This document shows, in pieces, positions 1-8,989 of a DNA stretch of 59,908 bases. The DNA lies in the NCBI RefSeq assembly GCF_003408705.1, contig NZ_QAYL01000024.1:1-59908 (forward strand), in the 5' to 3' direction. This stretch comes from Mycobacterium uberis (lineage in GTDB: Bacteria; Actinomycetota; Actinomycetes; Mycobacteriales; Mycobacteriaceae). Under the pieces are notes generated by a model. It saw nothing but the letters and a program-made list of their open reading frames with translations, had not been told where the DNA came from and searched no databases. Each line of letters starts with the position of its first letter. The stretch's first letter is position 1. The position numbers and the translations under genes were made by a program.

Positions 1-643
1 GCGGCGTATCCCCGCCAGAATTCAACGAGTTGGTGTATGAGTCGGGCTTGGCCGAGTGGCCCAGCGTGTCGTAGCCAGATAGATGAAGGTCACCACGAGA
101 AGGTCGTTTCATCTATGCGTGTAATTTATAGTATTTGCAGCGCAGTGGCCGTGGAGGCCGCCGAGCTCACACTTAAAGGATTTCGATGCTGCCTTCGGTC
201 ATCAGTATCCGGACGTGACCGACATATGACGTAACGCCTGGTCCGAGTGCTGTTTTTAGCTATTCCGTGAAACTACGCAAAATTTTCTGAACCACTAACG
301 CGACTGAATGGATCGACTTCCAGCTGCGTACGAGTACCAAGAATCATAGCTATTTTACGGAGAAGGACGCAGCGATAAAACTTGTTTACCTTGGATTGCG
401 CAATATTTCGAGTGAGAGAGGAGGCTATTTTTGTACTGGAACCTCAAAATGGACTGGCGGCGTTCAACACACTCACCAGACTGCTCCCAGTATGACTTCC
501 CTTGTGTTAAAGTTTAATTCGTAGTCAAGTAACCTCAGAATTACATAGAATTCGTGACAGGAATCATTGCTGATGGCATTGCAATAGGGGCATGCAGATC
601 TTATTATCTGAGTGGTCGGTCGGATTGTAATGTCTTCTCGCGA
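1..643. other. No recognisable gene
   Basis: All six frames are short and interrupted, and none gave a protein family I recognise. The DNA is probably decayed coding sequence, as elsewhere in this window. In M. tuberculosis the DNA before mihF carries pyrF, PE15 and PPE20, but I could not match any of these here. Confidence 0.5.
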
Positions 644-956
644 TCAACTCTTCAACGATCGCGTGTTGACGTTTGGGGGCACCACTTCCTGGGTGTTGAA
701 CAGCTCATACGTGTCGTGGGTCAACGCAAATACAGCTGTAAGCTGCGTGATCCTTTTGTGAGTAACGGCCAGTTCGTTTGCCTTCATACTTGGAGTGCCT
801 TCGAGAAGCACGGCCTCGATTAGCGCTTGACGTTTCCACCAGAAACAGTGTCGTTTGGCAGATGCCGGTCTCGGTTGCTATCGCGGCAACTGATACGCTC
901 AATCGCAGCCGAGCCACGGTTTGCCGGCGCACCGATGATGGGTACATACGGGGCAT
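644..956 (-). pseudogene. IS3-type transposase orfA remnant, one frameshift
   Basis: Read on the minus strand from the ATG at 956, the product starts MPRMYPSSVRRQTVARL, then VAAIATETGICQTTLFL. This is the layout of the helix-turn-helix OrfA of IS3-family transposases: a basic start, a 'VAxIAxxxGI' helix, then a WKRQ segment. A frameshift near 855 breaks it. In the next frame the expected continuation reads WKRQALIEAVLLEGTPSMKA, then NELAVTHKRITQLTAVFALT and ELFNTQEVVPPN, ending at a TGA at 644-646. That is the usual charged 'ELAxxxKRIxxLxxxLAxTxxxxELF' tail. I could not find a matching orfB or terminal inverted repeats, so this is a relic and not an active element. Confidence 0.7.
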
Positions 957-2296
957 GTGAATTCCTGGTGATCACGCCGCTTTAGACTTTCATAACCACG
1001 GACCAACAACACGGGCACACATCACCTGGACCAGTTCACGGGGTCCAGTCACGCGGCCAGCACCTCGTGCAATCGGTTCAGTCTGTCGATATTTTCCAGC
1101 AGTCGAATCCGCACCAGCCGCCACCCCGCGTAATCCTCTATCTCGATGTCGTGACAACCTTCCAATAGTCGTCGGTGAATCACACCACATGCATCTACCT
1201 AGTATTATGAGGCCACCAATAGAATTTTCGGTAGCAGTGAGGAAACAGTCAAGCAACCTAATAATTTCCCTAATAATTTTCAGAGTATCTAGCCGAGTCT
1301 TGGCGAAAGATCTGGGGCAACGTCATCCCATTAGCGATCACATTCCCTCACGATCGGCAGTCGCACGATCTGACTTTAGAAATACCCACCAAATCAAATT
1401 TCAGGCCATACGAGTGCTGAATGACAGGCCGTTACCAGAATCGAACTTGCCATATGGCGACTGGGCCTGGTAAGTCGAATACATCAAAGACTGGCACATT
1501 GATGAGTCGGTTGAGTGGTGATTCGAGGCCGATGGGCACCCTCATGGACGGACCCAGTTGCCGCCCCGCTCTAGACCCGGTCAAACCACCAGTTAGACAA
1601 CACCCAAACGATCCGACAGCACCTAATCTTGAGGCTCGCGCCTGAGAATTACGTGATGCCATTAAAGTGGCGGTCGGCAGCTGCGGGCCCACGGACCGTG
1701 CAAGATCGTCCACTAGTGGTGGTTCCCACGAAGGCAGCTCCGCTAACACACTGTGCATGAAGAGGTCATAGCGCTCCATCGTTATGATGTCGCTTAACAG
1801 CGAACTCGTCATATTGCCTATCGAGTTCTATTGCCCGGGGCACAGCTGTCGCCTCGGTTGCCTGACCTCACTCCTGGCGAGCGGCCGCTTTGGCAAGCTG
1901 GGCGACACGCGCGACCCGTCGCACGAAAAAGCGTGATTCGTTGCACGCGGTGCACGGCAACGGTTACCTGTCTTCACAAACGGTGCCCCGCCATCGGGTG
2001 TGGGGTCGGTTTTATGAGCTAAAACTGCTGTTAGACGATATGATTGGGAGCTCCGGGGACAGATTTTTCGACCACGACACGTTGACGTATTCGGTTGCTT
2101 TCAACGTTGCCTGGCTTACTGCTTAGCGACGCCAAACTACGAGACCGAGCTGGGTTAATGCTGGACAAATGCTGGTGAAACCAGGGGGTCGGGTTAGATT
2201 CCGTCAGGAGGCGTGAGTACGGTCGTCTCCGCTGGCTGGAGTACCCCGGCTGAGACAAACAATGATCGATTGCCATCGATGAGAGACGGAGGAATC
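957..2296. other. No recognisable gene; likely decayed DNA
   Basis: No frame in this 1.3 kb gives a family match. The longest open frame (minus strand, 1432-1812) has no recognisable motif. An ATG at 2213 opens a frame that runs into mihF, but the protein upstream of 2297 is not conserved. Confidence 0.5.
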
Positions 2297-2614
2297 GTGG
2301 CCCTTCCCCAGTTGACTGACAAGCAGCGTGCGGCCGCGTTGGAGAAGGCTGCTGCCGCACGTCGAGCGCGAGCAGAGCTCAAGGATCGGCTTAAGCGTGG
2401 CGGCACCAACCTCACACAGGTGCTGAAAGATGCTGAGAGTGATGAAGTCTTAGGCAAGATGAAGGTGTCTGCGCTACTGGAGGCATTGCCAAAGGTGGGC
2501 AAGGTCAAAGCGCAGGAGATCATGACCGAGCTGGAAATCGCGTCAACTCGCCGACTGCGTGGCCTCGGCGAGCGCCAGCGCAAGGCACTGCTGGAAAAGT
2601 TCGGTTCCGCTTAG
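2297..2614 (+). CDS. mihF: Integration host factor mIHF
   Basis: A small nucleoid-associated, DNA-bending protein of actinobacteria that shapes the chromosome and supports phage integration. The 105-residue product starts ALPQLTDKQRAAALEKAA, a basic helical arm. It continues through the conserved LKRGGTNLTQVLKDAESDE and a helix-hairpin-like region, LEALPKVGKVKAQEIMTEL, ending in a basic tail. I chose the GTG at 2297 because it gives exactly the 105 residues of the M. smegmatis protein, and a GGAGGA lies just upstream at 2288-2293. Longer starts at 2213 or 2279 add only unconserved sequence. gmk and rpoZ follow in the same direction, as in other mycobacteria. The near-complete identity to the family suggests it is intact and essential. 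Confidence 0.93.
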   Translation: MALPQLTDKQRAAALEKAAAARRARAELKDRLKRGGTNLTQVLKDAESDEVLGKMKVSALLEALPKVGKVKAQEIMTELEIASTRRLRGLGERQRKALLEKFGSA

Positions 2615-2671
2615 GTCGACCAGACGATCCAAGCAGCTTGGCCTGTGGGGGCACTGACGCAGGAACGCCAA

Positions 2672-3298
2672 ATGAGTACGCGCGGGGGAACCGACGCTGA
2701 GCGCGGGGCATGTCGCGAGCGAATGGATAAGGGACGTGTGGTTGTGCTTTCCGGCCCTTCAGCGGTCGGCAAGTCAACGGTGGTCAAATGTCTGCGCGAG
2801 CGGATTCCGAACCTGTATTTCAGTGTGTCGGCCACGACGCGAGAGCCCAGGCCGGGTGAAGTTGACGGTGTCGATTACTATTTCGTCAGTCCCGTCCGAT
2901 TCCAGCAGCTGATCGACCAAGACGCATTGTTAGAGTGGACCGAAGTCCACGGCGGCTTGCACTGCTCAGGCACTCTGGCTGAGCCGGTTCGGGCCGCCGC
3001 TGCGGCCGGTCTTCCGGTGCTTATCGAGGTCGACCTAGCTGGAGCCAGGGCGGTCAAGAAAGCGATGCCTGAGGCTATTGCCGTGTTTCTCGCGCCGCCT
3101 AGCTGGGAGGCTCTGGAAGCCAGGTTGGTTGGCCGCGGTACCGAAACACCTGAGGACATTCGGCGCCGGCTCAAGACTGCGCGCATCGAATTGGCGGCAC
3201 AAGACGACTTCGACGAGGTTGTAGTTAACCGCCGATTGGAGTCGGCGTGTGCCGAATTGGTATCCTTTTTGGTAGGAACTGCGTCGGACTCGGCATGA
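2672..3298 (+). CDS. gmk: Guanylate kinase
   Basis: Phosphorylates GMP to GDP with ATP in the cytoplasm, supplying GTP and dGTP. The P-loop GPSAVGKST is at residues 28-36, followed by the guanylate-kinase signature [20 protein letters not shown] with its GMP-binding Arg and Tyr. The lid and core follow, including [19 protein letters not shown] and [10 protein letters not shown]. The ATG at 2672 gives 208 residues, the M. tuberculosis length, with an AGGAA about eight bases upstream. A GTG at 2645 would add nine unconserved residues. The gene lies 57 bp after mihF and 75 bp before rpoZ, the usual mycobacterial order. Nothing in the sequence suggests decay. Confidence 0.95.
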   Translation: MSTRGGTDAERGACRERMDKGRVVVLSGPSAVGKSTVVKCLRERIPNLYFSVSATTREPRPGEVDGVDYYFVSPVRFQQLIDQDALLEWTEVHGGLHCSGTLAEPVRAAAAAGLPVLIEVDLAGARAVKKAMPEAIAVFLAPPSWEALEARLVGRGTETPEDIRRRLKTARIELAAQDDFDEVVVNRRLESACAELVSFLVGTASDSA

Positions 3299-3373
3299 GC
3301 CACCCAGCCAACAGGACCTAGCATCGAAATTTCTTAACCGCAATTCAACACTGCTCTATGGAGATTGTCTTAC

Positions 3374-3706
3374 GTGAATATTCCACAGTCCGGCGCGTCT
3401 CTTGTCGCCGTTACCGCCGTGGATCGGTTCGATCCATTAACAGGTGGACAAGGCGCCTACGATACCCCACTAGGTATCACCAACCCACCCATTGACGAGT
3501 TGCTGGACCGTGTCTCGAGTAAATACGCCCTGGCAATCTACGCGGCCAAGCGGGCGCGCCAGATCAACGACTACTACAACCAGCTCGGCGAGGGCATCCT
3601 CGAATACGTTGGTCCGCTGGTAGAGCCTGGGCTGCAGGAGAAGCCGTTGTCCATCGCGATGCGTGAGATTCACGCCGATCTGCTCGAGCACACTGAGGGC
3701 GAGTAA
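3374..3706 (+). CDS. rpoZ: RNA polymerase omega subunit
   Basis: Small subunit that helps fold and stabilise the beta-prime subunit of RNA polymerase. The 110-residue product carries the omega core [20 protein letters not shown] followed by [17 protein letters not shown], and ends LLEHTEGE as in other mycobacteria. The N-terminal 30 residues vary, as usual in this genus. I prefer the GTG at 3374, which gives the family length of 110 with a GGAG about ten bases upstream. A TTG at 3365 in the same frame would add three residues. coaBC starts 17 bp downstream, so both are probably on one transcript. Confidence 0.93.
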   Translation: MNIPQSGASLVAVTAVDRFDPLTGGQGAYDTPLGITNPPIDELLDRVSSKYALAIYAAKRARQINDYYNQLGEGILEYVGPLVEPGLQEKPLSIAMREIHADLLEHTEGE

Positions 3707-3723
3707 TTAGGGCAGGACCGCAG

Positions 3724-4986
3724 GTGAGGGACCGTAAGCGGGTCATTGTAGGCGTCTCCGGAGGCATCGCCGCGTATAAGGCGTGCACGGTGGTTCGTCA
3801 GCTTGTCGAGGCCGGTCACGAGGTCCGGGTCATCCCAACCGAGTCGGCGTTGCGCTTCGTTGGGGCCGCCACTTTCGAGGCGCTCTCGGGCCAACCGGCA
3901 CATACGGGTGTATTTGACGATGTTCCGGTAGTGCCGCATGTACACTTCGGTAAACGGGCCGACCTGGTGGTAGTCGCGCCGGCCACCGCTGACCTGTTGG
4001 CCCGCGCAGTTCACGGTCGCGCCAACGATCTATTGACCGCGACCCTGCTGACTGCACGGTGCCCGGTCCTGTTTGCGCCGGCGATGCATACCGAGATGTG
4101 GTCGCATCCGGCCACTGTCAACAATGTGGCCACGCTGCGTCGCCGCGGCGCGGTGGTGCTGGAGCCCGCATCCGGGCGCCTCAACGGTACCGATAGTGGA
4201 ATGGGTCGCCTGCCCGAGGCGGAAGAGATTGCTACCCTTGCCCAGTTGCTGCTAGAGCGACACGACGCTCTACCCTATGGCCTGGCTGGCCGTAAACTGT
4301 TGGTGACCGCCGGTGGCACCCGCGAGCCGATCGATCCGGTGCGCTTTATTGGGAACCGTAGCTCCGGTAAGCAGGGCTATGCCGTCGCGCGGGTCGCCGC
4401 CCAGCGTGGCGCCGAAGTTACCTTGATCGCCGGGCACACCGCAGGGCTGATCGATCCTGCCGGGGTTGATGTGGTGCATGTTGGCTCGGCGCAGCAGCTT
4501 GGGGATGCCGTTTCTAAGCACGCTCCTGACGCGGACGTGTTGGTTATGGCGGCGGCCGTGGTCGACTTCCGACCTGCCCAAGTCGCTACCGCCAAGATCA
4601 AAAAAGGACCCGATGAACAGGACGAGCTGCTGATCGAGTTGGTGCGCAACGACGACGTGTTGGCCGGTGTGGTGCGGGCTCGTGCGCACGGGCAACTGCC
4701 TAACATGCGGGCTATCGTGGGATTTGCCGCCGAGACCGGCGACGCCAACGGAGATGTGCTGTTTCATGCCCGAGCTAAGCTGCGGCGCAAGGGCTGTGAC
4801 CTTTTGGTCGTGAACGCTGTGGGCGACGGCAGGGCCTTCGAAGTAGACAATAACGATGGTTGGCTGCTGGCGTCCGACGGTACCGAGTTGACACTACAGC
4901 ATGGTTCCAAGATGCTCATGGCCAGTCGTATCGTTGATGGGATCGCTACGTTTCTGCACGGCCTTTCCGATCTGCAAGGTGGGTGA
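3724..4986 (+). CDS. coaBC: Bifunctional CoaBC: phosphopantothenoylcysteine synthetase/decarboxylase
   Basis: Carries out two successive steps of coenzyme A synthesis: CTP-dependent joining of cysteine to phosphopantothenate, and flavin-dependent decarboxylation to phosphopantetheine. The N-terminal half (about residues 1-185) is the flavoprotein decarboxylase, with GVSGGIAAYKACTVVRQL for FMN phosphate binding, VVAPATADLLARAVHG and PAMHTEMW. The C-terminal half (about 190-415) is the synthetase, with VTAGGTREPIDPVRFIGNRS, SSGKQGYAVA, the AAAVVDFRP loop and a KIKK phosphate-binding stretch. Length (420) matches the mycobacterial protein, called Dfp in older annotations. The GTG at 3724 lies 17 bp after rpoZ. 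GEGRAF of relatives reads GDGRAF here, a conservative change. Confidence 0.94.
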   Translation: MRDRKRVIVGVSGGIAAYKACTVVRQLVEAGHEVRVIPTESALRFVGAATFEALSGQPAHTGVFDDVPVVPHVHFGKRADLVVVAPATADLLARAVHGRANDLLTATLLTARCPVLFAPAMHTEMWSHPATVNNVATLRRRGAVVLEPASGRLNGTDSGMGRLPEAEEIATLAQLLLERHDALPYGLAGRKLLVTAGGTREPIDPVRFIGNRSSGKQGYAVARVAAQRGAEVTLIAGHTAGLIDPAGVDVVHVGSAQQLGDAVSKHAPDADVLVMAAAVVDFRPAQVATAKIKKGPDEQDELLIELVRNDDVLAGVVRARAHGQLPNMRAIVGFAAETGDANGDVLFHARAKLRRKGCDLLVVNAVGDGRAFEVDNNDGWLLASDGTELTLQHGSKMLMASRIVDGIATFLHGLSDLQGG

Positions 4987-5070
4987 CGACTCGGGTTCTT
5001 TAGGACTTCTGGACAAGTGCTGGACGATCTCTTAATTCGAGTGGATGTACCGAAGACTGCTGTCAGAGGA

Positions 5071-5102
5071 TATAACTAGTTTAACTAACTATTGAAAGGA
5101 AG
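5071..5102 (+). promoter_or_regulatory. Probable metK -10 box and ribosome binding site
   Basis: A TATAAC at 5071-5076 lies 30 bp before the metK start, and an AAAGGAAG at 5095-5102 sits five bases before the TTG codon at 5107. The TATAAC matches a mycobacterial SigA-type -10 element. No clear -35 box is visible. The Shine-Dalgarno match decides the TTG at 5107 as the start. Confidence 0.45.
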
Positions 5103-5106
5103 CAGA

Positions 5107-6318
5107 TTGAGTGAGAAAGGTCGGCTGTTCACCAGTGAGTCGGTAACCGAGGGACATCCCGACAAGATCTGTGATGCGATCAGCGACTCAATCCTCGACG
5201 CACTTTTGACCGAGGATCCTCGCTCACGTGTTGCGGTCGAGACGTTGGTCACCACCGGGCAGGTACACGTAGTGGGTGAAGTGACGACGTCGGCCAAAAC
5301 GGCGTTTGCTGGTATCAGTAATACGGTCCGCGAACGCATACTCGAGATCGGCTATGACTCTTCGGAGAAGGGATTCGATGGGGCGTCGTGCGGGGTTAGC
5401 ATCGGCATCGGTGCTCAGTCGCCTGATATTTCCCAAGGCGTCGATACCGCCCATGAGGCACGCGTCGAAGGTGCGACGGATCCGCTGAATGCCCAGGGCG
5501 CCGGCGATCAAGGTCTGATGTTCGGCTACGCGATCAACGACACCCCGGAACTGATGCCGCTCCCCATCGCACTGGCTCATCGGTTGTCAAGACGGCTAAC
5601 CGACGTACGTAAGAACGGTGTGCTGCCCTACCTGCGTCCCGACGGCAAGACCCAGGTCACCATCGCCTACGAGGACAATGTCCCTGTCCGCTTAGACACG
5701 GTGGTCATCTCCACTCAGCACGCCGCCGATATCGACCTCGACGCCACGCTGGTTCCTGATATCCGGGAGAAGGTGCTAGACACTGTTCTCGACGACTTAC
5801 CCTATGACACCTTGGATGCATCGTCGGTGCGTGTGCTGGTGAACCCGACCGGCAAGTTCGTGCTCGGTGGGCCGATGGGCGATGCAGGGCTCACCGGTCG
5901 CAAGATCATCGTCGACACCTACGGTGGCTGGGCGCGCCACGGTGGTGGCGCCTTCTCCGGCAAGGATCCGTCTAAGGTGGACCGGTCGGCGGCGTACGCG
6001 ATGCGTTGGGTGGCCAAGAACATCGTCGCTGCTGGACTGGCGGATCGGGTCGAGGTGCAGGTGGCTTACGCCATCGGCAAAGCCGCCCCGGTCGGCCTGT
6101 TCGTCGAGACTTTTGGTACCGAGGTAGTCGACCCAGTCAAGATCGAGAAAGCCATCGGTGAGGTATTTGATCTACGTCCTGGCGCGATCATCCGCGACCT
6201 GTACTTGCTGCGCCCAATCTATGCGCAGACCGCCGCCTATGGACACTTCGGCCGCACCGACGTCGAACTTCCGTGGGAGCAGCTCAGCAAGGTCGACGAT
6301 CTCAAACGTGCCATCTAG
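5107..6318 (+). CDS. metK: S-adenosylmethionine synthetase
   Basis: Makes S-adenosylmethionine from methionine and ATP in the cytoplasm. All family signatures are present: GHPDK at residues 16-20, [12 protein letters not shown] at 131-142, the RPDGKTQV loop near 177, and the phosphate-binding [16 protein letters not shown] at 279-294. The TTG at 5107 gives 403 residues, the M. tuberculosis length, and has a good Shine-Dalgarno. An upstream TTG at 5092 overlaps that ribosome site and is unlikely. The product feeds the SAM-dependent methyltransferases at 12.1 and 14.1 kb. The gene is intact and typical, and it is followed by minus-strand pseudogenes. Confidence 0.95.
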   Translation: MSEKGRLFTSESVTEGHPDKICDAISDSILDALLTEDPRSRVAVETLVTTGQVHVVGEVTTSAKTAFAGISNTVRERILEIGYDSSEKGFDGASCGVSIGIGAQSPDISQGVDTAHEARVEGATDPLNAQGAGDQGLMFGYAINDTPELMPLPIALAHRLSRRLTDVRKNGVLPYLRPDGKTQVTIAYEDNVPVRLDTVVISTQHAADIDLDATLVPDIREKVLDTVLDDLPYDTLDASSVRVLVNPTGKFVLGGPMGDAGLTGRKIIVDTYGGWARHGGGAFSGKDPSKVDRSAAYAMRWVAKNIVAAGLADRVEVQVAYAIGKAAPVGLFVETFGTEVVDPVKIEKAIGEVFDLRPGAIIRDLYLLRPIYAQTAAYGHFGRTDVELPWEQLSKVDDLKRAI

Positions 6319-6417
6319 CCGGGTAGCGGATGGTTGGGCTCGAGAGCAGGTAGGTCATCGGTGCTGTGCCGGTTGTGCTCAGCAATGCTGGTTAAACTTC
6401 TTGACCGCCGCTTTTCG

Positions 6418-6893
6418 TCAGTCGTCTTGGTTGTGAGCGTTGTCGAGTACCGGGCGTTCATCGATGAGTTCCTAGTACGGCACCGCATATCTGCAGGCGT
6501 TGGCGATGCGCTTGACATCGATGACGATGGCAGTATGCATGCCAGGATGTTGTCCCCCGGAATGCGCTGCCAAGCTAGGCAATTCGATGTCGTCTAGTTG
6601 CACGGCGCGGCAAGTGCCGAAACAACCGCAAGATCCGTGAGTTGAGGGTGAACGAGCAGAACATGATGGCGATACGGCCATTGCCACGTAAGTGGGCGAT
6701 GGCTTAGACACCGCTACCGAACAGATCGCGATAGGCGACGGTGTGGTTGTCAAGCACCCCGAAGGTATCACGGTATCCCTTGGGCGAGAGGTTGACTCGT
6801 CCTCCGTGAGAGGGCCGCAGTCGCTACGGAAAACATAGCTTATTTGCCGATGACCTTTCGCAGCCATAGGTCAAGGCGTGAAAACTCCTTCGC
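6418..6893 (-). pseudogene. PNPOx-like flavin/F420-binding family protein, decayed
   Basis: On the minus strand, pieces in two frames line up as one protein of the pyridoxamine-5'-phosphate-oxidase-like family. In order they read SRLDLWLRKVIGK, AMFSVATAAL, RVNLSPKGYRDTFGVLDNHT, VAYRDLFGSGV, AIAHLRGNGRIAIMFCSFTL, NSRILRLF, then HPGMHTAIVIDVKRIANACR and ELIDERPVLDNAHNQDD before a TGA at 6418. This follows the family's 'VNxSPKG...VLD..TVAYLD..GSG.ET..HL..NGRI..MFC' pattern. Internal stops (after VIGK, after GSGV, and before ELIDE) and at least one frameshift show it is dead. M. tuberculosis has a different gene (Rv1393c) in about this place, so the exact ortholog is uncertain. Confidence 0.65.
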
Positions 6894-6976
6894 CACTGAG
6901 ATTCTCCTTCCAGCGCATTGTAATTATAGGTGCACCAGAAACGCCGGCTTACTAGGACTATGGGTGTAGGTTTTCT

Positions 6977-7204
6977 TCAACGCCGCCAGTCTCGGTTCAT
7001 CGCCTTGATGGCGGGCACTAACAGGGCGGGGTGGATGTAGCCGTGCACCATGGTCGACTCTGCTTGCACCCCTGCCGAGTTGAGCAAATCGGCGTACCGA
7101 ACTCCGTCTTCTCCCACTGGGTCATGTTCGGCGACGCTGAAGATCAGCGGGAATACGTCGAGCAGCTCCTTGAGCATCGGATCGGTATATGTCCGGGTGG
7201 CCAT
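6977..7204 (-). pseudogene. nlhH: NlhH-type esterase, fused across a large internal deletion
   Basis: The ATG at 7202-7204 opens MATRTYTDPMLKELLDVFPL, which resembles the first 30 residues of the M. tuberculosis esterase NlhH (Rv1399c). After a few residues it jumps straight to AEHDPVGEDGVRYADLLNSA and TMVHGYIHPALLVP, the C-terminal part that holds the catalytic Asp and His. About 210 central residues are missing, with the HGGG oxyanion motif and the GDSAGG nucleophile, yet the join is in frame. A 76-codon chimera thus remains open to its stop. It cannot be a working esterase. It directly follows the lipI pseudogene, as nlhH follows lipI in M. tuberculosis. Confidence 0.72.
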
Positions 7205-8113
7205 GGGTACTGTACCGGCGTAGCTGTGTACCATCGTTTTCGGCGTTGTGCATCTCGATGGGGACTCCAACGGCTGCCAAGAGCTCACCGTGTCATATCC
7301 GGTCGTCGCACAGTGGATCGTAGCTGGCTGGCAGGTTGGCTAGGTTATTGGCTTGCCCCGGCGCCATTCCAGCAGAAGGGTTGGGCAAGTTGATTTTTCC
7401 TGCTTATCAACGGTAGAGTACAGCGATCACCTCGACGTCAAGAGTTGTTGCTGTGGCGTTCTTCTGGAATGACGGCAGTGATTGGTCGCACAGTGTGGAG
7501 GGGTGCCATAACACATAACAAGTGGAACGCGAGCGGCGGTCCATCTGTTATGGGCGCCATGATAGGCGTTGTCGTGGGCTCGTTGCGTGATCATCGCGGT
7601 CCTAGTTCCACCCACCGAGTTCCCGGCGATGGTTATCTGGGGCGGTATCGCCACCGATCTTGGGCGACCCGTAACGTTGCAGCCCAGGCGTCTTCGATGG
7701 CAGCGGGGTAAGGGTGTTCGGACACCAACCGATACTAGACGGGCATCACGATCGCGCCGGTACCCACGGCGTGCAGGCGGGAGGACCCGTCGTGGGTATC
7801 GAGGTCGCCCATGACGAAAGTCGCCATTGTGGAAATACAGTACTACAGAAGACCGGTAGTTGCTCGTGCTGCGATCGGGATCGGCTGGTGGTCAATAAAT
7901 CCGGATGCCAACCGGGCCTGCTAGACCGGGGATGGCCCGATTCGCAATGCGCAGTTCGGAGTGCACTGTCTGACGTGACAGGTCACGCACCCGCTGCCGG
8001 ATCGCCTCGATCCCATCGCCGGTGGATAGCCGGAACGAAACCGCATCCAGTACCTTCAGCAAGATGGGGTCGATAGCAGGTTTCTCGTCGGCTGTGCTGT
8101 CCAAGTTGGGCAT
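7205..8113 (-). pseudogene. lipI: LipI-type esterase/lipase, frameshifted
   Basis: The minus-strand start at 8113 gives [20 protein letters not shown] then [20 protein letters not shown], very close to the N-terminus of M. tuberculosis LipI (Rv1400c), an HSL-type esterase. Further along, other frames read FVMGDLDTHDGSSRLHAVGT, then SEHPYPAAIEDAWAATLRVA, ITIAGNSVGGTRTAMITQRA, NATATTLDVEVIAVLYR, and LLAAVGVPIEMHNAEN near 7270. The HGGG stretch before FVMGD is lost, the nucleophile motif GDSAGG reads GNSVGG, and there are several frameshifts and an in-frame stop after IVMPV. It is decayed across its whole length. Its start codon shares bases with the divergent gene at 8112. Confidence 0.82.
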
Positions 8114-8840
8114 GGAGGTACCGTACGCACCTCGGTTGGTGGCTTGCGGTTGGATGGTCGCCGGTTGGGTGGGTCTCGCCTACGGCGTGTATTTGACTGT
8201 GATCGTATTACGCTACTCGCCTGGGACCGCGCTAACTGAGCATTGGATTCTTCAGCCACCATTTAAGGCATTGATGGCGATGTTGTTGGCGGTCGCCGCG
8301 GGGGCACACTCTATCGTTCGGGAACGGCGGTGGTTGATTACCGCGCTACTGTTGTCAGCTGCCGGCGACTGGTTGTTGGCGATCCCGTGGTGGACGGAAT
8401 CCTTTGTCTTGGGCCTTGTAGTATTTCTGTTGGCGCACTTGTGTTTCCTGGCCGCATTAATGCCGCTGCTGGTGCCGTCCCGGATTCGTGTGGTCTGCGT
8501 GATTTTGGTGTGCCTGGTCTCGGTGGTGCTGCTGACCTGGTTCTGGCCTCACCTGGGCGCTGAAAAACTGACGATTCCGGTGACGGTCTACGTTGTTGTG
8601 CTGTGCACAATGGTCTGCGCTGCGCTATTGGCGCAGTTGCCAACGATCTGGACTGCGGTTGGGGCAGTATGTTTCGCAGTGTCGGACGCTATGATCGCCA
8701 TTGGCCGGTTCATCCTGGGTAATGAGGCGCTGACGATGCCTATCTGGTGGTCGTATGCCGCAGCCGAGATCCTGATCACAGCCGGATTCTTCTTCGGTCG
8801 AGAGCAGCCGAATCATGCTCCCGAGTCCACTGAAAGCTAA
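8112..8840 (+). CDS. YhhN/TMEM86-family membrane protein (Rv1401-like)
   Basis: An integral membrane protein of 242 residues made almost entirely of hydrophobic helices, about seven or eight. Family-like segments are [32 protein letters not shown] (a conserved Gly-Asp), [16 protein letters not shown], and near the end [11 protein letters not shown] with [18 protein letters not shown]. The mammalian member TMEM86 is a lysoplasmalogenase. The bacterial role is not established, so I do not assign one. It sits where Rv1401 lies in M. tuberculosis, between lipI and priA. The start is uncertain: the ATG at 8112 shares the CATG at 8111-8114 with the divergent lipI start, while the annotated M. tuberculosis protein, as I recall, is shorter (about 200 residues). 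Confidence 0.8.
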   Translation: MEVPYAPRLVACGWMVAGWVGLAYGVYLTVIVLRYSPGTALTEHWILQPPFKALMAMLLAVAAGAHSIVRERRWLITALLLSAAGDWLLAIPWWTESFVLGLVVFLLAHLCFLAALMPLLVPSRIRVVCVILVCLVSVVLLTWFWPHLGAEKLTIPVTVYVVVLCTMVCAALLAQLPTIWTAVGAVCFAVSDAMIAIGRFILGNEALTMPIWWSYAAAEILITAGFFFGREQPNHAPESTES

Positions 8841-8989
8841 AAGGCAGTGGTCGTGACTACCGTGTACAAGGCCGCTCAGTGGAACGCAGGCTGGTGCGAA
8901 GCATGTTGTGAATTGATGGGAAAATCATTGCATAGTAACATATTTCAATGGAAAATTCGGTGCCGAGCCGGCTGTTATGACCGGTCGGT

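Noticed and set aside
1432..1812. 126-codon minus-strand open frame
   Set aside because: No recognisable motif or ribosome site, and the composition is that of a chance frame in decayed DNA.
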